Assembly: GCA_964389305.1 (NCBI GenBank)
Contig: CAYMEK010000033.1
Coordinates: 1-44,366 of the forward strand
From: CAYMEK01 sp964389305
GTDB lineage: Bacteria > Spirochaetota > Spirochaetia > SZUA-6 > DRHE01
DNA: 44,366 nucleotides
Direction of reading: 5' to 3'
Part shown: positions 33,625 to 40,101 of the stretch, in pieces
Numbering within the stretch: the stretch's first letter is position 1
Layout of the letters: each line of letters starts with the position of its first letter
The notes under the pieces: generated by a model
Database searches by the model: none
The model's input: the letters and a program-made list of their open reading frames with translations, nothing else
What the model was told of the DNA's origin: nothing
Made by a program: the position numbers and the translations under genes

Positions 33625-34752
33625 ATGCCCGACGACCTGCAAATACAGCCCGTTACCGGTAAAAAAGCTCTCAACGCGTTCATCAAGTTTCCCTGGAAGA
33701 TCTACCGGGGCGACCCGAACTGGGTCCCGCCTTTGCTCATAGAGCAGAAGGCGGTCCTGGATACCAGGAAGAATCCTTTTTTTCTGCACAGCGAGATCCA
33801 GAGCTTTCTGGCCCGCAGGGACGGCAAACCGGTAGGACGGATCTCCGCCATCATCGACAATAACTACAATGACTTCCAGAATGAGAAGACCGGGTTCTTC
33901 GGCTTTTTCGAAGCAATAAACGACAGGGAGGTCTCGCGGGCGCTGCTTTCCGCCGCCGAAAGGTGGATCCGGGAGAAAGGCATGAACCGGATGTTGGGCC
34001 CGACCAATCCTTCCACCAACTACGTTCTGGGCCTGCTTATAGACGCCTTCGACAGACCCCCGGTTCTCCAGATGCCCTATAATCCAGCCTACTACGTGGA
34101 GCTGTTCGAGGACTACGGGCTGGGCAAAGCTCACGACCTGTACGCCTACTACATGGAGGATATCACCCCGATATCCGACAAGATCCAGCGGGTGGCGGAA
34201 TTGGTGCGCAAACGGAAAAACGTAACGGTCCGGCCTATCGTGATGAGGAAGCTCGCTGAAGAGATCAAGCTGATCAAGGTTGTATACAACGATGCCTGGG
34301 AGAGGAACTGGGGATTCGTGCCCTGGACCGACGAGGAGCTCGAGCACACCGCCCAGGATCTCAAGATAGCCGCCATCCCGGATCTGGTGCTCTTTGCCTA
34401 CGTAGACGGGGAGCTGGCCGGTTGGTCCCTCGCCCTTCCCGATCTCAATCAAGCCCTCAGGCGAATCAACGGCAGGTTGTTTCCCTTCGGCCTGCTGAAG
34501 ATACTCTGGTACTTGAAGAAGATAGACATGCTGCGGGTCCTCAACCTGGGGGTAAGGAAGAAATTCCAAGGAATCGGATTGGACTCCATCTTCTACTACG
34601 AGACCTACACCCGCGGCACGAAACACGGCTTTCACAGGGGAGAGTTCTCCTGGATCCTGGAGGACAACCATCCTATGCGCAACGCCCTGGAGAACTGGGG
34701 CGCCCGGATCTATAAAACCTACCGGCTGTACAGCAAAGGCATCAAGAGCTGA
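33625..34752 (+). CDS. GNAT-like acetyltransferase-fold protein
   Basis: A 375-residue soluble protein resembling a family usually annotated as GNAT-related N-acetyltransferases of unknown substrate. Visible segments are FPWKIYRGDPNWVPPL near the N-terminus, GRISAIIDNNYN, FFGFFEAINDREVSRALLSA and MLGPTNPSTNYVLGLLIDAF. The C-terminal half has a second GNAT-like pattern (LGVRKKFQGIGLDSIFYYE). The two-part layout suggests a tandem or expanded acetyltransferase fold. No operon partner: rtcB has its own promoter upstream and a DinB-like gene converges downstream. Confidence 0.65.
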   Translation: MPDDLQIQPVTGKKALNAFIKFPWKIYRGDPNWVPPLLIEQKAVLDTRKNPFFLHSEIQSFLARRDGKPVGRISAIIDNNYNDFQNEKTGFFGFFEAINDREVSRALLSAAERWIREKGMNRMLGPTNPSTNYVLGLLIDAFDRPPVLQMPYNPAYYVELFEDYGLGKAHDLYAYYMEDITPISDKIQRVAELVRKRKNVTVRPIVMRKLAEEIKLIKVVYNDAWERNWGFVPWTDEELEHTAQDLKIAAIPDLVLFAYVDGELAGWSLALPDLNQALRRINGRLFPFGLLKILWYLKKIDMLRVLNLGVRKKFQGIGLDSIFYYETYTRGTKHGFHRGEFSWILEDNHPMRNALENWGARIYKTYRLYSKGIKS

Positions 34753-34766
34753 AAGCTCCCGCCCGG

Positions 34767-35252
34767 CTACCAGTCTCTAACCGCGACATCGAGAAGCATC
34801 CGGATATCGACGAGCTGACCGATGTGATAGGAGTTGTGGTCGATAACCAGTATGGCCTCCCGCAGCAGATTCTGACCGCTTCCGTGGGCAAAGGGTATGA
34901 ACAGGTCGTTCGCCGGGTCTCGAACCAGGCCGGTCATGGCCTCCAGATCGCTGCGAAAGGAGCTGGCCGTTCTGTTCCACTGCGCTTCGTTTTCCGGCGC
35001 CTCGGCGGTCGGCCAGTACCCGGAGGGGTACTCCGGTGAAACGTGGCCCGGATCCCGGCAGAACTCCAGAATGTCCCTCTGGGCGCTCCACAGGTGGTAT
35101 ACAAGCTGCCAGGCCGTATGGGCCAAATTGGGAACGCGCTTAGCGGCCAGATCGATCGGAAAGCCTTCGACCGCCGCGTCAAAGCCGATATGCGCTCCGT
35201 GTCCCGACAGGTGATAACAAAGCTGCTCCCTGAGCTTGGTGTCGTCGCTCAT
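34767..35252 (-). CDS. DinB/YfiT-fold putative metal-dependent protein
   Basis: A 161-residue four-helix-bundle protein of the DinB family. Three His residues at the positions that commonly bind a divalent metal are seen in HIGFDAAVEGF, VYHLWSAQRDILEF and DHNSYHIGQLVDIR. Members act in thiol metabolism or stress responses, but the substrate cannot be told here. ATG 35252 is chosen because AGGAGG lies 5 bases upstream; the open frame continues to 35450 without family similarity. A -10-like TATGAT (35276-35271) sits just upstream. Confidence 0.8.
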   Translation of the reverse strand: MSDDTKLREQLCYHLSGHGAHIGFDAAVEGFPIDLAAKRVPNLAHTAWQLVYHLWSAQRDILEFCRDPGHVSPEYPSGYWPTAEAPENEAQWNRTASSFRSDLEAMTGLVRDPANDLFIPFAHGSGQNLLREAILVIDHNSYHIGQLVDIRMLLDVAVRDW

Positions 35253-35361
35253 GCCTACCTCCTGCGGTCCATCATACACCACTGCGCATCGCGGAGTAAC
35301 TGCCGCCTGCCGGTGCTGAGCTCTTCCGGACTGCAATCCCTGGATCGGGGGCTTGAGTTCC

Positions 35362-35391
35362 TTGAGCCGAGATCCGGGATTGAGATATGAT
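35362..35391 (+). promoter_or_regulatory. Promoter of the LhgO-like oxidase gene
   Basis: TTGAGC (35362-35367), 18 bases, TATGAT (35386-35391), then 6 bases to GTG 35398. Likely leaderless. Confidence 0.5.
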
Positions 35392-35397
35392 AGGCCC

Positions 35398-36507
35398 GTG
35401 GAGCGGGTAGACATTGTCATCATAGGTGCAGGAGTGGTAGGCCTGGCCATCGCCGAACGGCTCTCCGCCAGGCAGTCCGAGATCGTAGTGGTGGAACGGA
35501 ACGACGGTTTCGGACGGGAAACCTCCTCCAGGAACAGCGAGGTGATTCACAGCGGTCTGTACTACGAACAGAGCCTGCTGCGAACCAGGCTCTGCGTTCG
35601 CGGCAATCCGCTGCTGTACGAGCTGTGCCGTAAAGCGGGAATAGCTCACCGAAAAACCGGTAAGATCATCGTGGCCGCCGAAGAAAAAGAGGAGGAGAGG
35701 CTGGCTGGAATCTACCGGCAGGCGCGCAGCAACGGGGTGGGCGGAGTACGTTTGATCAGCCGGGAAGAAGTAGAAACTCTGGAGCCGTACGTCTTTTCCA
35801 CGGCTGGGCTGTACAGTCCCGACAGCGGGATTGTGGACTCCCATGGACTGATGGCCTACCTCGAGCAGACCGCCGTGTCCAGGGGTGCGACGATCGCCTA
35901 CGGAACCGAGGTCGTGGGGCTGGAAAAGAGCCCCGGTGGCTACGTAGCCGAAATCAAAGACTCGGACGGCGAGCTGCTCGAGCTGGAGAGCGAGGTGGTC
36001 ATAAACTCCACCGGGCTGTGGGCGGACAGAATCGCCGCCATGGCGGGTATCGACATAGATGCCGACGGATATCGCATCTATCCCTGCAAGGGGGAGTACT
36101 TCAGCGTCTCCAGCCGCCACCAGGGAAAGATAGGGCATCTGGTTTACCCCGTCCCTTCGCCCATACATCTCGGGGCTCATGCTGCTCTGGGGCTCGACGA
36201 CCGGTTCAAGATCGGCCCCGGCGCCCTGTACGTGGAGGAAATCGAATACTCAGTGGATCCGGAGCATCAGAGGCAATTCTACGAGCAGGCCCGCAAGTTC
36301 CTGCCCTTCATCGAATACGAAGACCTGGCTCCCGACATGGCGGGGATCAGGCCGAGGCTGTACCGCGAGGATGAGGCCTTCCGTGACTTCCTCATCCGGG
36401 AGGAAAGCAACCGCGGCCTTCCCGGCCTGGTAAACCTGGTGGGAATCGAGTCTCCGGGCCTGACCGCCTGCCTGACCATCGCCGAAACGGTGGAGGCTCT
36501 TCTCTAG
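35398..36507 (+). CDS. FAD-dependent oxidoreductase, L-2-hydroxyglutarate oxidase-like
   Basis: A 369-residue DAO-family flavoprotein. An N-terminal FAD motif (VDIVIIGAGVVGLAIAERLS) is followed by TSSRNSEVIHSGLYYEQSLL, typical of the LhgO/GlpA-like group, and PCKGEYFSVS. The C-terminal FAD-closing region is GLVNLVGIESPGLTACLTIA. It probably oxidises a 2-hydroxy acid such as L-2-hydroxyglutarate; the substrate is not certain. GTG 35398 begins the family sequence and sits 6 bases after a -10-like TATGAT. Its end overlaps the stop of the convergent NtrC-type gene by four bases. Confidence 0.82.
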   Translation: MERVDIVIIGAGVVGLAIAERLSARQSEIVVVERNDGFGRETSSRNSEVIHSGLYYEQSLLRTRLCVRGNPLLYELCRKAGIAHRKTGKIIVAAEEKEEERLAGIYRQARSNGVGGVRLISREEVETLEPYVFSTAGLYSPDSGIVDSHGLMAYLEQTAVSRGATIAYGTEVVGLEKSPGGYVAEIKDSDGELLELESEVVINSTGLWADRIAAMAGIDIDADGYRIYPCKGEYFSVSSRHQGKIGHLVYPVPSPIHLGAHAALGLDDRFKIGPGALYVEEIEYSVDPEHQRQFYEQARKFLPFIEYEDLAPDMAGIRPRLYREDEAFRDFLIREESNRGLPGLVNLVGIESPGLTACLTIAETVEALL

Positions 36508-37823
36508 AGCTCGATCCCGTACTGCTTGAGCTTGTTCAGCAGGGTTCGCCGGGTAATGCCCAGCTCCGCCGCCGCCCTGGTGCGATTACCCTCCCAGCGG
36601 TGCAGCGCCTCCACGATCGCTTTCCTCTCCAGGCTTCCCAGGGAGGAAGGCTCCGGTACCCCGGCGGCGCCTGCTGCGGGCAGGGACAGGTCGGCGGCGC
36701 TCAAGGCCTGCCCTTCGGCAAAGATCATGGCCCTCTCGACCAGGTTTTCCAGCTCCCTGACGTTGCCCGGGAAAGGATAGCTTTGCAGGCGGGCCAGACC
36801 CTCTGCCTCAATTCCCTGAATACTCTTTCCCAGCTTGCGGTTGAGCTTGCTTATCAACCGTCCGGCCAGCAACGGGATATCGGCGCTGCGCTCCCTGAGC
36901 GGCGGCATATGCAGCTGGATCACGTTCAGCCTGTAGAACAGGTCCTCGCGGAAGCGATTCTCTTTCACCCGAGCCTGCAGGTCGTGGTTGGTGGCCGCAA
37001 TGATGCGGACGTCTATTGGGAGCAGATCCGTGGCCCCCAGCCTCTGGATTTTCCGGTCCTGCAGCACCCTCAGGAGCTTCACCTGTAGATGAACAGGCAT
37101 TTCACCGATCTCGTCGAGAAAGAGCGTACCTCCCGAGGCCAGCTCGAACATGCCGGCCTTGCGCCGCTCCGCCCCGGTGAAGGCTCCCTTCTCATAGCCG
37201 AACAGCTCGCTTTCCAGAAGCGTCTCCGGGACCCCGCCCAGATTTACCGCAATGAAGGAGCGCTCGGATCGGGAAGAGCGTGAATGGATCAGCCGGGCCA
37301 CCACTTCCTTTCCGGTCCCGCTCTCTCCGGTGATCAGCACCGTGGAAGGGGTGTCAGCGATCCTCTCGATGGTCTTGCGTATCTCCAGCATTGCGGGCGT
37401 TCCCCCGAGCCCTTCCAGACCGGGCTCCTCGCCCGTCCGCCCCAGCTCGACCTGGTCCTGCAGCTTCTGGTTTTCCACGATATTCTTCAAGCGAACCAGC
37501 AGCTCTTCCGGATCGAAGGGCTTTACCAGGTAGTCCTGGGCGCCCAGCTTCATCGCCTCCACGGCGTCGCGAATCTCCCCGTAGGCGGAGATCATGATCA
37601 CCGGGAGCCGCGGCCCCTGTTCGCGAATCCACCTGAGAAGCTGAAGCCCGTTCATTCCCGGCATGCGCAAATCGATGATGCCAGCGACGAAGGTCTGCTC
37701 CTGGAGAAGGCGGCGGGCCGAAAGCCCGTTTTCGGCGCTCACCGTCTCGATACCCTCGATCTTCAGGTAGCGCTCGATGGAATCGCGGATATTCCTCTCG
37801 TCGTCGACCACCAGTACTCTCAT
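36504..37823 (-). CDS. NtrC-family sigma-54-dependent response regulator
   Basis: A 439-residue activator. The receiver (about 1-120) has phosphoacceptor Asp51 in GIIDLRMPG. The AAA+ domain (about 145-370) has Walker A GESGTGKEVV, the sigma-54-contacting GAFTGA loop and Walker B GGTLFLDEIGEMP. A Fis-type helix-turn-helix closes the protein (NRTRAAAELGITRRTLLNKL). It activates sigma-54 promoters when phosphorylated by the kinase encoded just upstream, whose gene it overlaps by four bases. A near-consensus sigma-54 promoter lies about 2 kb away in front of 39311-39826, the only such site I noticed in the window and thus a likely target. Confidence 0.95.
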   Translation of the reverse strand: MRVLVVDDERNIRDSIERYLKIEGIETVSAENGLSARRLLQEQTFVAGIIDLRMPGMNGLQLLRWIREQGPRLPVIMISAYGEIRDAVEAMKLGAQDYLVKPFDPEELLVRLKNIVENQKLQDQVELGRTGEEPGLEGLGGTPAMLEIRKTIERIADTPSTVLITGESGTGKEVVARLIHSRSSRSERSFIAVNLGGVPETLLESELFGYEKGAFTGAERRKAGMFELASGGTLFLDEIGEMPVHLQVKLLRVLQDRKIQRLGATDLLPIDVRIIAATNHDLQARVKENRFREDLFYRLNVIQLHMPPLRERSADIPLLAGRLISKLNRKLGKSIQGIEAEGLARLQSYPFPGNVRELENLVERAMIFAEGQALSAADLSLPAAGAAGVPEPSSLGSLERKAIVEALHRWEGNRTRAAAELGITRRTLLNKLKQYGIEL

Positions 37824-39178
37824 GGGCTCTCCCGGTTCAGGACGATGGCGGCCTGCGCACCGCCGCCTTTCCTGTTCCGCAGGCTCAGAGTGCCGCCGGC
37901 CGCTTCCACGAAGCGCTTGGCGATCGCCAGGCCCACTCCCGAGCCGCTGGTCTTGCTGGTGTAGAAAGGATCGAATATCTTCTGTAAAAGCTCCTCCGGC
38001 ACTCCCTCGCCTCGATCGAGTATGGAAATCTCCAGCCGGTTTTTCGCAGCCGAGAGCACGATCGCCACAGGAACAGGCGCTGTTTCCCCCGTTTCCTGGT
38101 TCTCCGCTCCTGCCGGCGGCTCCTCCGCCTCCCGGCCCGCCGCTCCCGCTGCTCGCAGCTGCTCCACGCTCTCCAGAGCGTTGTTGATCAGGTTTTCCAG
38201 CACCGAACGCAAGCGCTGCCGGTCGAAGCGTACTCGTAGTTTTTCCCCGCTCCGATCGACAAAGGCTATATTCCGATCATAGCGCAGGATTATTTCCGCG
38301 ATGAAAGAACCCAGGTCCAGCAGCTCCGGCTGGCCCACCGGGTCCCTCAGGAAGTCTCCGATCCGATCGGTCAGTACGCTGAGACGGGCGACCTCCTCCT
38401 CGATAATCTTCAAATCCCCTCTGCTGCGCTCCGGTAGAGTCCTGCCCAGGATACCCGTCTGAATGCGGATGGCGCTCAACGGATTCTTTATCTCGTGGGA
38501 AAGGGTACGGCTGATTTCACCCAGATGGGCGAGCTGCTGCTGTGCGGCGAGCTTCTTTCGATACAGGCTGTTTTTCCTGTACAGGAAGCCCACGAAAACC
38601 ATCACCACCAGGATCAGCAGAGGAGCCAGGATGCTAGCGGCCCTATAGACCCTGCGGCTCGCCCAATAGCCCTCCACGGAGAGCTCGAGAAACAGAAGCC
38701 TCAGACCCTCAGTTCTCGTCCGCTCCATGAACGGCTGCATCATCCTGGGGGCCCGCCTGTGCATCTCCATGAAACCCGGCGCCATGCCGATCCAGCGAAC
38801 CAGGGTAAGGGTCTTCCTGTCCCGGTGAAAGCTCACTATGGCCCTCTGGAAAGAACCCCTGTCCGCTAGATTCTCCGGCACCTGCAGAGAGGCGGGAGCG
38901 CTGCCGAACCGCTGCACGGCGGTTCCACCAGCTGTGTAGATTCCGAAGCCTACCACCTGCTCCTCCAGGGCTTCCAGGTCCAGAGATTGTTCGTCCCGGA
39001 AGGTCTCGATCAGAGCCGAGGCGATCTTCTGGGCCTCGTACTCCAGCAGCAGGCTCTCTCGCCTGCTTTTTCCCGAGAGCAGCACCAGCACCAGAGCGGT
39101 GATGGACAGAAACAGAGCCGCCAGGAAGACGAAGAACAAAAAATCTTCTTTCAAGAACCGGCTCACCCGCCGTGCCAT
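37820..39178 (-). CDS. Sensor histidine kinase, partner of the NtrC-type regulator
   Basis: A 452-residue transmembrane kinase. Membrane segments at about 14-35 and 180-199 enclose a periplasmic domain of about 145 residues, unrecognised, with a Met/Arg-rich stretch (MHRRAPRMMQPFMERTR) that could bind a metal or anion. HisKA has His228 in TLSHEIKNPLSAI. The HATPase carries NLINNALESVEQL, LDRGEGVPEELLQKIFDPF and GSGVGLAIAKRFVEAAGG. A low-complexity, Ala/Glu/Pro-rich insert of about 28 residues (roughly 345-372) breaks the ATPase domain. The start has CAAGAGG 4 bases before ATG. It is the first gene of a two-gene operon with the regulator. Confidence 0.9.
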   Translation of the reverse strand: MARRVSRFLKEDFLFFVFLAALFLSITALVLVLLSGKSRRESLLLEYEAQKIASALIETFRDEQSLDLEALEEQVVGFGIYTAGGTAVQRFGSAPASLQVPENLADRGSFQRAIVSFHRDRKTLTLVRWIGMAPGFMEMHRRAPRMMQPFMERTRTEGLRLLFLELSVEGYWASRRVYRAASILAPLLILVVMVFVGFLYRKNSLYRKKLAAQQQLAHLGEISRTLSHEIKNPLSAIRIQTGILGRTLPERSRGDLKIIEEEVARLSVLTDRIGDFLRDPVGQPELLDLGSFIAEIILRYDRNIAFVDRSGEKLRVRFDRQRLRSVLENLINNALESVEQLRAAGAAGREAEEPPAGAENQETGETAPVPVAIVLSAAKNRLEISILDRGEGVPEELLQKIFDPFYTSKTSGSGVGLAIAKRFVEAAGGTLSLRNRKGGGAQAAIVLNRESP

Positions 39179-39230
39179 GAACCTCTTGCTCCTGTTATTT
39201 CAGGTGCCTGATTGTACTCTCGGGTAGCAA

Positions 39231-39278
39231 AAGGGAAAAGGCCGCGCCGGCTCTCTACCGGTTGGCGGCCTTTCCCTT
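39231..39278 (-). terminator. Large terminator-like hairpin after the secreted-protein gene
   Basis: On the minus strand AAGGGAAAGGCCGC...GCGGCCTTTTCCCTT forms a 14-bp stem (one bulged base) around a loop with CCGG/CCGG, ending in CCCTTTTGCT. It separates the 39311-39826 gene from the kinase gene. Confidence 0.65.
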
Positions 39279-39310
39279 GTCCAACTATATCGTGAAAACG
39301 ACCGGTGAGG

Positions 39311-39826
39311 TTACCACCTGCGTCCCCAAAAGCGGGGATCGCTGCCGTCATCGGATCGGAAAGGACGCCGTCCGGGGCCCATCATGCCCATGCCCGGGCC
39401 CATTCTTCCGCCCCAGAAGCCTCCGCGCTCCAGGTCGTACTCCCGGCCGTCGATTATCGCTTTCGTTACCCAGAGGTGCACCTCCTCCTCGTCCTCCCCT
39501 TCGTAGCAGGGCAGTCCCTCGACCGTGTAGCCCTCCACTGTTACGGTCGCTCCCTCCTCGAGATCGAGCTGGTAGGCGTAGTAGCGGGGTACGAGCAGCT
39601 CGTACTCCTGGTTGCCGGCCTTCAGCTCCGGGTGCATCAGGTTCTGGAAGTACAACTGGCCGGTGACGGTGATGGTCTGCTCGGAGACCGTCGGAGCCTC
39701 ACCTTGGGGAGCCCGCCATCCGGGAGCCGGTGGTTGGAGCTGGTCTTCCTTATCTCCGGAAGCCCACACTCCCGTTGCGGCCAGGCCCGCGATCAGAAAC
39801 AGAAAAACAAGCGTCTTTGCTTTCAT
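39311..39826 (-). CDS. Small secreted protein under a sigma-54 promoter
   Basis: A 171-residue protein of no family I recognise. The signal peptide (TLVFLFLIAGLAATGVWA) is followed by ASGDKED, a start of the mature chain often seen in spirochaete exported proteins. The middle is acidic and strand-rich (about 50-130) with a single Cys in GLPCYEGEDEEE. The last 40 residues are Gly/Met/Arg-rich (FWGGRMGPGMGMMGPGRRP), which may bind metal or be disordered. ATG 39826 is chosen because GGAGGG lies 7 bases upstream; the frame is open to 39883 but that would cross the promoter. It is adjacent to the NtrC/kinase operon and the metal-efflux ATPase, so an envelope or metal stress role is possible. Confidence 0.78.
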   Translation of the reverse strand: MKAKTLVFLFLIAGLAATGVWASGDKEDQLQPPAPGWRAPQGEAPTVSEQTITVTGQLYFQNLMHPELKAGNQEYELLVPRYYAYQLDLEEGATVTVEGYTVEGLPCYEGEDEEEVHLWVTKAIIDGREYDLERGGFWGGRMGPGMGMMGPGRRPFRSDDGSDPRFWGRRW

Positions 39827-39867
39827 AGATACCCTCCATAAGGTTTTGTTTTTCATGTATTGAATAT

Positions 39868-39882
39868 GCATAATCCGTGCCA
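39868..39882 (-). promoter_or_regulatory. Sigma-54 (-24/-12) promoter
   Basis: The minus strand reads TTGGCACGGATTATGCA. It matches the sigma-54 consensus TGGCACG-N4-TTGCA except for one base (A for T at the first base of the -12 element). TGGCACG lies at 39882-39876 and the -12 GC at 39869-39868. Transcription would start near 39857, about 30 bases before ATG 39826. Confidence 0.8.
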
Positions 39883-40021
39883 AATCTACAGCAACACCCT
39901 CGCTCCAGCCCGGAATTTAAACACCAACTCAGGCGAATCCGGCCCCAGTATCCGCTTTTTTTCAGCGCCGAGCGGTGACCTGCAGACGAGAGCTGTTCAT
40001 TTCTTTCCCATTGGCTGACTT

Positions 40022-40038
40022 TGAGAAAAATTTTCTCA
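40022..40038. promoter_or_regulatory. Palindrome, candidate NtrC-type enhancer site
   Basis: TGAGAAAA-A-TTTTCTCA is a perfect 8-bp inverted repeat around one base. It lies about 140-155 bases upstream of the sigma-54 promoter, the usual distance for an enhancer bound by an NtrC-family dimer. It is also about 65 bases past the stop of the P-type ATPase gene, so weak terminator function is an alternative, but the stem is AT-rich. Confidence 0.5.
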
Positions 40039-40101
40039 GTCCGTGGACCGCTCCGGCTGCCGGCTCGACCCGGAAGGTAAATCCGCTCCGTCTTCATCCC
40101 G

